64,000 nucleotides of DNA from Bin5 sp965200685 (GTDB taxonomy: Bacteria > Chloroflexota > Anaerolineae > Caldilineales > Caldilineaceae): assembly GCA_965200685.1 (NCBI GenBank), contig OZ241379.1, positions 3,658,001-3,722,000 on the forward strand, in the 5' to 3' direction. Below are positions 52,312 to 60,985 of this stretch, piece after piece. The position numbers and the translations under genes are program-made. The notes under the pieces were generated by a model, which did no database searches, was not told where the DNA came from, and saw nothing but the letters and a program-made list of their open reading frames with translations. Position 1 is the first letter of the stretch. Every line of letters begins with the position of its first letter.

Positions 52312-54471
52312 TTATTCCTCAACAAGACGGAGTTGAACCACTTCCAGAAGAGGGACAGTGATATCATTTCCGAATAGGGCTTCATAGGTATAAAGACCCT
52401 TGACTTCAGCGACAAATTCAACAAGGTCATCTTCCAGAATTCTAGTCGGTGGCGATCTGTAGAGTAGCATTACAACATCATCCCAAGACCCATAACTCGA
52501 CCTTGTCACGGCGACCCTCAAAGCTACATCACCCTCTGTAGCATCATCGCCCCGTAGAACTTGCAAAACTTTACCCTTGAAGGCCACAGACTTTCCGACA
52601 TGCTCTTCGTTATAGCGGAAAAGAGTTTCCCAATCTATCTGGTCAACACCCTCACTCAGTAATGTTGCCCTGGGTGTGGGTGTTGACTTTGCACTTCCTG
52701 TTGGGTTAGCCGTTGCTGTCTCTGTTGAGAAAGCTGTCACAGGACAGGTAAACGTGACCGCGTAGTCAGAGTCGACGACTTCAATGTAGTATTGCCCAGC
52801 AGTAACAAGGTCGCTTTCAATAACGCTGTCACGGTCACCTCTGAAGCTGCTTAACCGTTTCCAGGTACAGCCAAAGGCATCTTCTGGCACTTCCCCTCTA
52901 TATAAACCTGGGGCAATATCGAACCCGACGATATATGCGCCTAGCTTGGTGTCGTCATCCTCTACGGGCGTTGCTGTCTCTGTTGAGAAAGCTGTCACAG
53001 GACAGGTAAACTCGGCCGCGTAGTCAGAGTCAAGGACTTCAATGTAGTATTGCCCAGCAGTAACAAGGTCGCTTTCAATAACGCTGTCACGGTCACCTCT
53101 GAAGCTGCTTAACCGTTTCCAGGTACAGCCAAAGGCATCTTCTGGCACTTCCCCTCTATACAAACCTGGGGCAATATCAGCTCCGACAATGTATGTGCCA
53201 GAGCTGATGGGGTTACTCTCCATCGGTATAGCCGTTGGTGTTTCTGCATCACAGAAAGACATACCTTCCTCTTGATTGCTAATCATGTCCTCTCGATTAA
53301 CGGGGAAGGTATTCGGCAGACATCCGAGGGATTCATTTCCATAGAGATACAGAGTGTCAATGCTATCCAACTCAGGCGGGATTCTGCCTGTCAATTGGTT
53401 CTCGCGGAGGCTCAACCACTCCAGCTGGGATAGATTGCCCAGTTCTTCCGGAATGCTGCCTGTCAGTTGATTGTCACTGAGATCCAACTGGGTCACACGA
53501 GAATTAGAGACAGTGACGCCATCCCATCGGTTTATGGGAATCGTTTTCCTCCAGTTGAGTGAAGCACTACCGCGTAGGGTGTCCTTCACAGCCAGCAGTG
53601 TATTGCAATCTCTGACTAGGCCGGGGGCTTCAGGGTTTGGCACGGCTCTGCTGTTGGTGCATGGTGACGCATCTGGTGTCGCTGTTGCTACTGGGGTACC
53701 TGTCGCCGCTGCCGCGGTTGGGCTGGGCGTCTTTGTTGTTGTGGTAGCCGCTGCTGCGATTGCCTCGGACTCATAGATGACGTCCCCCACCTCAACTTCA
53801 ACGATCGATAGTACTTCGCTATCGCATATCTCTGCGTTGATTGTCCAGAAGCCATCCGGATCATCAGTGACAGTGACAACTGTCCCCCAAGCCATCATGT
53901 TCTTGTCGTCTGCAGTGAGCATGACTAAGACTTGGGTTAGGCCGGCGAACAAAGGAGATGTATACGTGCCTCCAAATTCTGGCTCCTCTACTATCGCCTT
54001 TATCTGTTCCTCTAGTTCGTTATGGCCGCCATCAGCACGGAAGCAATCTACATCTTCGGCTTCCTTAGCTGAGGGTGTTGTCGTTGCGATGGCTGTTGCC
54101 GTTCCCGTAGCTTCTGTTGTGGCTGTTGCCGTTCCCGTAGCTTCTATTGTGGCTGTTGCCTGTGTTTGTTGAGCAGATTCACAGACAATGCCATCATTAT
54201 TGCGGTCGGTCATGAACTGATAAGCGGGATGGTCTCTGCGTACCGGCGCGATGCCGTGATTTCGTGCTTCAGCACAAGTAATGCGTCCGTTTCCATTGTC
54301 GTCGTAGAGACGCAGGGCGGTCGGTACTGGGGTTTCCGTCGCTTCTTCTGTTGCTTCTTCTGTTGCTGCGGGCGTTGCTGTTGGGGTGCTTCTCCCTTGT
54401 GCATAAGAGGGACTGCTCAGGAGAATCGCCAAAACGATTGTGACGACTACGACAATCAAATGTTTACTCAT
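52312..54471 (-). CDS. Secreted excalibur-like/LRR multidomain protein, paralogue 1
   Basis: About 719 residues from ATG 54469-54471 (MSKHLIVVVVTIVLAILLSS, a signal peptide), with AAGGAG nine bases upstream. Order: Thr/Pro linker; an excalibur-like calcium module (YDDNGNGRITCAEARNHGI and FMTDRNNDGIVCE); a region with two DD-rich strands; an N-cap (CTNSRAVPNPEAPGLV) with only about two full LRRs; two copies of an 86-residue module (IAPGLYRGEVPEDAFGCTWK, about 52740-53215); and a unique C-terminal domain (VDQIDWETLFRYNEEHVGKS to LEVVQLRLVEE). It is probably displayed outside the cell. Paralogue 2 at 55112-57628 is nearly identical over the first two thirds but has five modules and no unique C-terminal domain. 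Confidence 0.8.
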   Translation of the reverse strand: MSKHLIVVVVTIVLAILLSSPSYAQGRSTPTATPAATEEATEEATETPVPTALRLYDDNGNGRITCAEARNHGIAPVRRDHPAYQFMTDRNNDGIVCESAQQTQATATIEATGTATATTEATGTATAIATTTPSAKEAEDVDCFRADGGHNELEEQIKAIVEEPEFGGTYTSPLFAGLTQVLVMLTADDKNMMAWGTVVTVTDDPDGFWTINAEICDSEVLSIVEVEVGDVIYESEAIAAAATTTTKTPSPTAAAATGTPVATATPDASPCTNSRAVPNPEAPGLVRDCNTLLAVKDTLRGSASLNWRKTIPINRWDGVTVSNSRVTQLDLSDNQLTGSIPEELGNLSQLEWLSLRENQLTGRIPPELDSIDTLYLYGNESLGCLPNTFPVNREDMISNQEEGMSFCDAETPTAIPMESNPISSGTYIVGADIAPGLYRGEVPEDAFGCTWKRLSSFRGDRDSVIESDLVTAGQYYIEVLDSDYAAEFTCPVTAFSTETATPVEDDDTKLGAYIVGFDIAPGLYRGEVPEDAFGCTWKRLSSFRGDRDSVIESDLVTAGQYYIEVVDSDYAVTFTCPVTAFSTETATANPTGSAKSTPTPRATLLSEGVDQIDWETLFRYNEEHVGKSVAFKGKVLQVLRGDDATEGDVALRVAVTRSSYGSWDDVVMLLYRSPPTRILEDDLVEFVAEVKGLYTYEALFGNDITVPLLEVVQLRLVEE

Positions 54472-54543
54472 TTTGTCCGACTCCTTGCCGGTCTTATTCG
54501 GGGTATGCTCAAGTTGCTGGTGAAAATCCGCTGAGTGCGCCAT

Positions 54544-54743
54544 CTTGTTCCTCCGTGATGTAGTGATGTGTATAGCACATGTGTGCGTTTATAACTATAG
54601 CACATGTGTACGGATAGGGCAAAACTGTGATGAGGATGAATTGAGTTTCGGAGGGACAGGCGATACAGTGATGAGGAGATGTGAAATTGACGCGCGGGAT
54701 ACCCTATCAGGAATCCGCCACACTTTGATGCAAACATGGATGG
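54544..54743 (-). promoter_or_regulatory. Conserved upstream block with paired CACATGTG sites
   Basis: A block nearly identical to 57698-57897, and similar to 60651-60820, upstream of the excalibur-type genes. It contains TATAGCACATGTGT at 54571-54584 and 54596-54609, exactly 25 bases apart, each with the palindrome CACATGTG, with TTATAA between them. The sites lie about 105-137 bases before the start codon. They may bind a dimeric regulator or form part of the promoter. Confidence 0.4.
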
Positions 54744-54918
54744 TCATAGACCAGGCGGTACTTGGATCACCGTCACGCCCATCTCAATATATTTGTCGCG
54801 TTCTTCGGCATTGCCGGCACCCATGCTCAATTGGATGCTGCTGTCAATGCCTGGTTTTGCCAGCCTGTGGGCGTTGATGATGGCCTCAATTGATTCCAAT
54901 TGAATGGCGAGAAAGCCG
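54744..54918 (-). pseudogene. Truncated HpcH/HpaI aldolase 3' fragment
   Basis: Matches the 3' part of the intact aldolase gene at 62902-63699 (ending GVTVIQVPPGL and stop at 54744-54746) but lacks an internal stretch of over 100 bases between the CTGCTGTC and AATGCC segments. It stops matching after the GGCGAGAAAGCCG segment. It has no start and is a remnant. Confidence 0.75.
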
Positions 54919-55000
54919 TGCAGCTCAAAACTCTCGTTCTAGCATGCCGACAGGCACTTCGATCAGTGTCGGGCGGTCAATTGCGATAGGTTCATGGGCA
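54919..55000 (-). pseudogene. C-terminal fragment of a thiamine-diphosphate enzyme
   Basis: Read on the minus strand this gives EPIAIDRPTLIEVPVGMLER, then EF and stop. The RPTLIEVPVG end is characteristic of acetolactate-synthase-like thiamine-diphosphate enzymes. Only about 25 codons remain, fused to the aldolase fragment. Confidence 0.5.
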
Positions 55001-55041
55001 CTGTGCTCCCGTGGTGTCAAAGCTGCCGGGTGGAGTAGTAA

Positions 55042-55068
55042 CACGCACGGACATACTGTCCGTGCGTG
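55042..55068. terminator. Perfect 12-pair hairpin, copy 2
   Basis: Identical to the hairpin at 52181-52207 (CACGCACGGACA, TAC, TGTCCGTGCGTG) and located about 45 bases after the stop of paralogue 2. Its repeated placement after these genes suggests a terminator, though it lacks a T run. Confidence 0.55.
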
Positions 55069-55111
55069 AATGTTCCTGTCCTCTCTGCCCACATATACGG
55101 GGCATCCTTTG

Positions 55112-57628
55112 CTACTTGTCCACAACTGCCACAGGACAGGTAAACTCAGCTGCATAGTCAGAGTCAAGGACTTCAATGTAGTATTGCCCAGCAGTAACAA
55201 GGTCGCTTTCAATAATACTGTCAAAGTCACCTCTGAAGCTGCTTAACCGTTTCCAGGTACAGCCAAAGGCATCTTCTGGCACTTCCCCTCTATACAAACC
55301 TGGGGCAATATCGAACCCGACGATATATGCGCCTAGCTTGATGTCGTCATCCTCTACGGGCGTTGCTGTCTCTGTTGAGAAAGCTACCACAGGACAGGTA
55401 CTCTCGGCCGCGTAGTCAGAGTCGACGACTTCAATGTAGTATTGCCCAGTAGTAACAAGGTCGCTTTCAATAGTACTGTCAAAGTCACCTCTGAGGCTGC
55501 TTAACCGTTTCCAGGTACAGCCAAAGGCATCTTCTGGCACTTCCCCTCTATACAAACCTGGGGCAATATCGAACCCGACGATATATGCGCCTAGCTTGAT
55601 GTCGTCATCCTCTACGGGCGTTGCTGTCTCTGTTGAGAAAGCTACCACAGGACAGGTACTCTCGGCCGCGTAGTCAGAGTCGACGACTTCAATGTAGTAT
55701 TGCCCAGTAGTAACAAGGTCGCTTTCAATAGTACTGTCAAAGTCACCTCTGAAGCTGCTTAACCGTTTCCAGGTACAGCCAAAGGCATCTTCTGGCACTT
55801 CCCCTCTATACAAACCTGGGGCAATATCAAACCCGACGATATATGCGCCTAGCTTGGTGTCGTCATCCTCTACGGGCGTTGCTGTCTCTGTTGAGAAAGC
55901 TACCACAGGACAGGTAAACTCGGCTGCATAGTCAGAGTCGACGACTTCAATGTAGTATTGCCCAGTAGTAACAAGGTCGCTTTCAATAACGCTGTCACTG
56001 TCACCTCTGAAGCTGCTTAACCGTTTCCAGGTACAGCCAAAGGCATCTTCTGGCACTTCCCCTCTATACAAACCTGGGGCAATATCGAACCCGACGATAT
56101 ATGCGCCTAGCTTGGTGTCGTCATCCTCTACGGGCGTTGCTGTCTCTGTTGAGAAAGCTGTCACAGGACAGGTAAACTCGGCTGCATAGTCAGAGTCGAC
56201 GACTTCAATGTAGTATTGCCCAGCAGTAACAAGGTCGCTTTCAATAACGCTGTCACTGTCACCTCTGAAGCTGCTTAACCGTTTCCAGGTACAGCCAAAG
56301 GCATCTTCTGGCACTTCCCCTCTATACAAACCTGGGGCAATATCAACTCCGACAATGTATGTGCCAGAGCTGATGGGGTTACTCTCCATCGGTATAGCCG
56401 TTGGTGTTTCTGCATCACAGAAAGACATACCTTCCTCTTGATTGCTAATCATGTCCTCTCGATTGACGGGGAAGGTATTCGGCAGACATCCGAGGGATTC
56501 ATTTCCATAGAGGTACAGAGTGTCAATGCTATCCAACTCAGGCGGGATTCTGCCTGTCAATTGGTTCTCGCGGAGGCTCAACCACTCCAGCTGGGATAGA
56601 TTGCCCAGTTCTTCCGGAATGCTGCCTGTCAGTTGATTGTCACTGAGATCCAACTGGGTCACACGAGAATTAGAGACAGTGACGCCATCCCATCGGTTTA
56701 TGGGAATCGTTTTCCTCCAGTTGAGTGAAGCGCTACCTCGCAGGGTGTCCTTCACATCCAGCAGTGTATTGCAATCTCTGACTAGGCCGGCTGGTTCAGG
56801 GTTTGGCACGGCTCTGCTGTTGGTGCATGGTGACGCATCTGGTGTCGCTGTTGCTACTGGGGTACCTGTCGCTGATGCCGCGGTTGGGCTGGGCGTCTTT
56901 GTTGTTGTGGTAGCTGCTGCTGCGATTGCCTCGGGATCATAGATGACGTCCTCAATCTCAACTTCATAGATCAATAGTACTTCGCTATCGCATATCTCTG
57001 CGTCGATTGTCCAGAAGCCATCCGGATCATCAGTGACAGTGACAACTGTTCCCCAAGCCATCATGTTCTTGTCGTCTGCAGTGAGCATGACTAAGACTTG
57101 GGTTAGGCCGGCGATGCTTTCTGTGTCCCCGTTTTCGTGGGTTACAAGAAAAGGAGATGTAAACGTGCCTTCAAATTCTGGCTCCTCTACTATCGCCTTT
57201 ATCTGCTCCTCTAGTTCGTTATGGCCGCCATCAGCACGGAAGCAATCTACATCTTCGGCTTCCTTAGCTGCGGGTGTTGTCGTTGCGATGGGTGTTGCCG
57301 TTCCCGTAGCTTCTGTTGTGGCTGTTGCCTGTGTTTGTTGAGCAGATTCACAGACAATGCCATCATTATTGCGGTCGGTCATGAACTGATAAGCGGGATG
57401 GTCTCTGCGTACCGGCGCGATGCCGTGATTTCGTGCTTCAGCACAAGTAATGCGTCCGTTTCCATTGTCGTCGTAGAGACGCAGGGCGGTCGGTACTGGG
57501 GTTTCCGTCGCTTCTTCTGTTGCTGCGGGCGTTGCTGTTGGGGTGCTTCTCCTTTGTGCATAAGAGGGACTGCTCAGGAGAATCGCCAATGCGATTGTGA
57601 CGACTACGACAATCAAATGTTTACTCAT
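55112..57628 (-). CDS. Secreted excalibur-like/LRR multidomain protein, paralogue 2
   Basis: About 838 residues from ATG 57626-57628 (MSKHLIVVVVTIALAILLSS). It shares the domain order and most residues of paralogue 1: signal peptide, Thr/Pro linker, excalibur-like calcium module, DD-rich region with a short extra segment (VTHENGDTESIAGLTQ), LRR N-cap and about two LRRs. It then carries five tandem 86-residue modules (IAPGLYRGEVPEDAFGCTWK, Cys near the start and FTCPV or STCPV at the end) and stops at AVVDK. Each module has two cysteines that could form a disulfide. Module number differs between paralogues, and neighbouring copies are nearly identical, so the gene can probably expand or contract by recombination. 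Confidence 0.8.
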   Translation of the reverse strand: MSKHLIVVVVTIALAILLSSPSYAQRRSTPTATPAATEEATETPVPTALRLYDDNGNGRITCAEARNHGIAPVRRDHPAYQFMTDRNNDGIVCESAQQTQATATTEATGTATPIATTTPAAKEAEDVDCFRADGGHNELEEQIKAIVEEPEFEGTFTSPFLVTHENGDTESIAGLTQVLVMLTADDKNMMAWGTVVTVTDDPDGFWTIDAEICDSEVLLIYEVEIEDVIYDPEAIAAAATTTTKTPSPTAASATGTPVATATPDASPCTNSRAVPNPEPAGLVRDCNTLLDVKDTLRGSASLNWRKTIPINRWDGVTVSNSRVTQLDLSDNQLTGSIPEELGNLSQLEWLSLRENQLTGRIPPELDSIDTLYLYGNESLGCLPNTFPVNREDMISNQEEGMSFCDAETPTAIPMESNPISSGTYIVGVDIAPGLYRGEVPEDAFGCTWKRLSSFRGDSDSVIESDLVTAGQYYIEVVDSDYAAEFTCPVTAFSTETATPVEDDDTKLGAYIVGFDIAPGLYRGEVPEDAFGCTWKRLSSFRGDSDSVIESDLVTTGQYYIEVVDSDYAAEFTCPVVAFSTETATPVEDDDTKLGAYIVGFDIAPGLYRGEVPEDAFGCTWKRLSSFRGDFDSTIESDLVTTGQYYIEVVDSDYAAESTCPVVAFSTETATPVEDDDIKLGAYIVGFDIAPGLYRGEVPEDAFGCTWKRLSSLRGDFDSTIESDLVTTGQYYIEVVDSDYAAESTCPVVAFSTETATPVEDDDIKLGAYIVGFDIAPGLYRGEVPEDAFGCTWKRLSSFRGDFDSIIESDLVTAGQYYIEVLDSDYAAEFTCPVAVVDK
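55118..56380 (-). repeat. Five tandem 258-bp coding repeats
   Basis: The TTAACCGTTTCCAGG landmark recurs about every 258 bases (near 55243, 55501, 55759, 56018 and 56276). The repeats are in frame, encode 86 residues each and differ at only a few positions. Two further copies lie in paralogue 1 at about 52740-53215. Confidence 0.9.
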
Positions 57629-57697
57629 TTTGTCCGACTCCTTGCCGGTCTTAGGGGTATGTTCAAGTTGCTGGTGAAAATCTGCTAAGTGCGCCAT

Positions 57698-57897
57698 CTT
57701 GTTCCTCCGTGATGTAGTGATGTGTATAGCACATGTGTGCGTTTATAACTATAGCACATGTGTACGGATAGGGCAAAACTGTGATGAGGATGAATTGAGT
57801 TTCGGAGGGACAGGCGATACGGTGATGAGGAGGTGTGAAATTGACGCGCGGGATACCCTATCAGGAATCCGCCACACTTTGATACAAACATGGATGG
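57698..57897 (-). promoter_or_regulatory. Conserved upstream block, copy 2
   Basis: Nearly identical to 54544-54743. The paired TATAGCACATGTGT sites are at 57725-57738 and 57750-57763, again 25 bases apart and at the same distance from the start of paralogue 2. Confidence 0.4.
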
Positions 57898-58075
57898 TCA
57901 TAGACCAGGCGGCACTTGAATCACCGTCACGCCCATCACCCCGCCGCCGGCCCAGATGACCGGGCGTTGGGCTGAGATCAACAGACCCGCTACCTGCTGG
58001 ATGGCGTGGAGCTTCAAATCCATCAGATTGGTATTGTGCAGTTCCTGCGGGATGCTGCCTGTCAGTTCGTTTTCC
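57898..58075 (-). pseudogene. Chimeric fragment: LRR, TPP enzyme, aldolase end
   Basis: One open minus-strand frame reads ENELTGSIPQELHN (LRR-like), then LHAIQQVAGLLISAQRPVIW and AGGGVM (central domain of an acetolactate-synthase-like enzyme), then GVTVIQVPPGL and stop (the aldolase C-terminus). No start codon or ribosome site is present. Three gene pieces are joined, showing repeated recombination. A near copy lies at 60821-60985. Confidence 0.65.
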
Positions 58076-59942
58076 TCATAGCCGTTGGTGTTTCTGCATC
58101 ACAGAAAGACATGCCTTCCTCTTGATTACGCATCATGTCCTCTTGATAAACGGGGAAGGTATTCGGCAGACATCCGAGGGATTCATTTCCATAGAGGTAC
58201 AGCCTTTGCAGGTTGGAGAGATTGCCCAGTTCTTTCGGGATAGTCCCCGACAGTTGATTTTCGTGGAGGTACAGCCTTTGCAGGTTGGAGAGATTGCCCA
58301 GTTCTTTCGGGATTCTGCCCGTCAGTCGGTTGTCGTCGAGGTACAGCCTTTGCAGGTTGGAGAGATTGCCCAGTTCTTTCGGGATTCTGCCCGTCAGTTG
58401 GTTGTCGTCGAGGTACAGCCTTTGCAGGTTGGAGAGATTGCCCAGTTCTTTCGGGATTCTGCCCGTCAGTCGGTTGTCGTCGAGGTACAACCCCTGCAGG
58501 TTGGAGAGATTGCCCAGTTCTTTCGGGATAGTCCCCGTCAGTTGGTTGTCGTGGAGGCCCAACCTTTGCAGGTTGGAGAGCTTGCCCAGTTCTTTCGGGA
58601 TAGTCCCCGTTAGTTGGTTGTTGTAGAGGTACAACATCTGCAGCTTGGATAGATTATCCAGTTCTTTCGGGATAGTCCCCGTCAGTCGGTTGTCGTCAAG
58701 GCCCAACTCCTGCAGGTTGGAGAGCTTGCCCAGTTCTTTCGGGATAGTCCCCGTCAGTCGGTTGTCGTCGAGTCTCAACCCCTGCAGGTTGGAGAGATTG
58801 CCCAGTTCTTTCGGGATGTTGCCCGTCAGTTGGTTGTTGAAGAGGCCCAACTCCTGCAGCTGGGAGAGATTGCCCAACTCTGCAGGGATGCTGCCCGTCA
58901 GTCGGTTGTCGTCGAGTCTCAACCACTCCAGCTGGGAGAGATTGCCCAGTTCTTTCGGGATGCTGCCCGTCAGTTGGTTGTTGAAGAGGGCCAACCCCTG
59001 CAGCTGGGAGAGATTGCCCAACTCTGCAGGGATGCTACCTGTCAGTCGGTTGGTGTCAAGTCTCAACCCCTGCAGCTGGGAGAGATTGCCCAGTTCTTTC
59101 GGGATGCTGCCCGTCAGTTGGTTGTTGAAGAGGGCCAACCCCTGCAGCTGGGAGAGATTGCCCAACTCTGCAGGGATGCTACCTGTCAGTCGGTTGGTGT
59201 CAAGTCTCAACCCCTGCAGCTGGGAGAGATTGCCCAGTTCTTTCGGAATGCTGCCCGTCAGTTGGTTGTTGAAGAGGCCCAACCCCTGCAGCTGGGAGAG
59301 ATTGCCCAGTTCTTTCGGAATGCTGCCCGTCAGTTTGTTAGTGGAAAGGGCCAACACCTGCAGCTGGGAGAGATTACCCAGTTCTTTCGGAATGCTGCCC
59401 GTCAGTTTGTTAGTGGAGAGGGCCAACCCCTGCAGCTGGGAGAGATTACCCAGTTCTTTCGGAATGCTGCCCGTCAGTTTGTTAGTGGAAAGGGCCAACC
59501 CCTGCAGCTTGGAGAGATTACCCAACTCTGCAGGGATGCTGCCTGTCAGTCGGTTGGTGTCCAGTCTCAACCACTCAAGATTGGAGAGATTACCCAGTTC
59601 TTTCGGAATGCTGCCCGTCAGTTGTTTTCTGTTAAGATCCAACTGGGTCACACGAGAATTAGAGACAGTGACGCCATCCCATCGGTCTATGGGAATCGTT
59701 TTACTCCAGTTGAGTGAAGCACTACCTCGCAGGGTGTCCTTCACAGCCAGCAGTGTATTGCAATCTGTGACTAGGCCGGGGGCTTCAGGGTCTGGCACGG
59801 CTCTGCTGTTGGTGCATGGTGACGCATCTGCTGCCGCTGCCTCGGTCGCGGTCTGCGGGGCCGCACAGGCCGACATCACCAAGGCAAGTACCATCAGGGC
59901 CAGCATCCAGCCTAGCTTATGGATCCTCCGTTTTGATGCCAT
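58062..59942 (-). CDS. LRR lipoprotein with 20 repeats
   Basis: A 626-residue surface lipoprotein. The signal peptide (GWMLALMVLALVMSACAAP) ends in the lipobox MSAC. The N-cap CTNSRAVPDPEAPGLV and a RWDGVTVSNSRVTQLDLN segment lead into twenty 24-residue plant-type LRRs (LTGSIPKELGNLSQLQGLxL), then a C-cap (NESLGCLPNTFPVYQEDM, then CDAETPTAM). Several neighbouring repeats are identical in protein sequence over 48 residues. A start-proximal GGAG fits. The 72-base period makes long open frames on the other strand, which are artefacts. It probably mediates adhesion or recognition. Confidence 0.85.
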   Translation of the reverse strand: MASKRRIHKLGWMLALMVLALVMSACAAPQTATEAAAADASPCTNSRAVPDPEAPGLVTDCNTLLAVKDTLRGSASLNWSKTIPIDRWDGVTVSNSRVTQLDLNRKQLTGSIPKELGNLSNLEWLRLDTNRLTGSIPAELGNLSKLQGLALSTNKLTGSIPKELGNLSQLQGLALSTNKLTGSIPKELGNLSQLQVLALSTNKLTGSIPKELGNLSQLQGLGLFNNQLTGSIPKELGNLSQLQGLRLDTNRLTGSIPAELGNLSQLQGLALFNNQLTGSIPKELGNLSQLQGLRLDTNRLTGSIPAELGNLSQLQGLALFNNQLTGSIPKELGNLSQLEWLRLDDNRLTGSIPAELGNLSQLQELGLFNNQLTGNIPKELGNLSNLQGLRLDDNRLTGTIPKELGKLSNLQELGLDDNRLTGTIPKELDNLSKLQMLYLYNNQLTGTIPKELGKLSNLQRLGLHDNQLTGTIPKELGNLSNLQGLYLDDNRLTGRIPKELGNLSNLQRLYLDDNQLTGRIPKELGNLSNLQRLYLDDNRLTGRIPKELGNLSNLQRLYLHENQLSGTIPKELGNLSNLQRLYLYGNESLGCLPNTFPVYQEDMMRNQEEGMSFCDAETPTAMRKTN

Positions 59943-60205
59943 TAGGGTTCTCCTTTAGGATAGAGGGGTGATGGAATTCGATTGCTTTGAATGCCCAATA
60001 CGAAAGCGAACTGCTGGGCAATCAAAATCGATCATGATTTTCTAGGAGTTCTATACAGAATAACAGGTAGCCCGCATCCATGTCGAACTATAGTATTAGG
60101 TTTTCGGAATCTCGCGCCGTTCCCTAGTAGTTGTACAATGCCTATGGAACTGGTATAAATAAACAAATAATTGTAGTCCCTGACCCCTGCAATTTCATTG
60201 CAAGG
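59943..60205 (-). promoter_or_regulatory. Duplicated upstream region of LRR lipoprotein gene, copy 1
   Basis: About 260 bases nearly identical to 62643-62896 ahead of the second LRR lipoprotein gene. It has no gene. A GAAAGCGAACTGCTGGGC segment and an AT-rich part near 60150-60170 could hold the promoter. The high identity shows a recent shared origin of both genes and their control region. Confidence 0.45.
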
Positions 60206-60212
60206 ATAGGTT

Positions 60213-60471
60213 ATGGAGATCACAGCTACCGGCATCCTCAGTTCCGGACAACCCGCTACCCCTCGCGCAATCCTGACGTTCCCAACGGTCATGGCCCTGG
60301 CCGATGGCTCACTGGCTTTGAGCATTGAGACCAATAAACACTATCATGATGCTTCACCCTGGATGCAGAAGGTCGTCTTCTTCCATTCCAGCGACCGAGG
60401 GCAGACTTGGGGGAGCCGGTCGTGGCGGGTGAAGACCCGACAGGCCGCATATTCAACTGGGATCTACGCTG
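60213..60471 (+). pseudogene. Frameshifted sialidase/BNR-like N-terminal fragment
   Basis: Starts like an exo-sialidase family protein (MEITATGILSSGQPATPRAI, LTFPTVMALADGSLALSIE) with the Asp-box SSDRGQTWG. Immediately after this the sense continues only in the +1 frame (GEPVVAGEDPTGRIFNWDLR), so a base has been lost. The fragment is then cut by the start of a minus-strand excalibur-type remnant. It is non-functional. Confidence 0.65.
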
Positions 60472-60573
60472 TGGCGTTGCTGTTGGGGTGCTTCTCCCTT
60501 GTGCATAAGAGGGACTGCTCAGGAGAATCGCCAATACGATTGTGACGACTGCGACAATCAAATTTTTACTCAT
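60472..60573 (-). pseudogene. N-terminal stub of an excalibur-type gene
   Basis: ATG 60571-60573 opens MSKNLIVAVVTIVLAILLSS and SPSYAQGRSTPTATP, the same signal peptide as paralogues 1 and 2, then runs into the sialidase-like fragment and is out of sense. The AAGGAG ribosome site and part of the upstream block survive. The rest of the gene has been deleted. Confidence 0.75.
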
Positions 60574-60650
60574 TTTGTCCGACTCCTTGCCGGTCTTATC
60601 AGGGGTCCGCTCAAGTTGCTGGTGAAAATCCACTAAGTGCGCCATCTTGT

Positions 60651-60820
60651 TCCTCCGTGATGTGATGATGTATATAGTACATGTGTACGCATGGTGCAAA
60701 ACTGTGATGAGGATGGATTGAGTTTTGGAGGGACAGAAGATATGGTGATGAGGAGATGTGAAATTGACGCGCGGGATATCCTATCAGGAATCCGCCACAC
60801 TTTGATGCAAACATGGATGG
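60651..60820 (-). promoter_or_regulatory. Conserved upstream block, copy 3 (partial)
   Basis: Similar to 54544-54743 but carrying only one degenerate ACATGTGTA site (about 60679-60687) and ending at an aldolase-derived stop. It sits upstream of the truncated excalibur-type stub. Confidence 0.35.
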
Positions 60821-60985
60821 TCATAGACCAGGCGGTACTTGAATCACCGTCACGCCCATCACCCCGCCGCCGGCCCAGATGACCGGGCGTTGGGCTGAGA
60901 TCAACAGACCCGCTGCCTGCTGGATGGCGTGGAGCTTCAAATCCATCAGATTGGTATTGTGCAGTTCCTGCGGGTGCTGCCTGTC
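60821..60985 (-). pseudogene. Chimeric TPP-enzyme/aldolase fragment, copy 2
   Basis: Nearly identical to 57898-58075 but with a missing base (GCGGGTGCTG in place of GCGGGATGCTG) that breaks the frame at the LRR-like end. Stop at 60821-60823. It lies just beyond the second LRR lipoprotein gene. Confidence 0.65.

Noticed and set aside
58645..59958. Long plus-strand frames (over 400 codons) opposite the LRR lipoprotein gene
   Set aside because: The 72-base repeat is a multiple of three, so a stop-free opposite frame repeats without stops. The opposite strand has the signal peptide, lipobox and LRR consensus.
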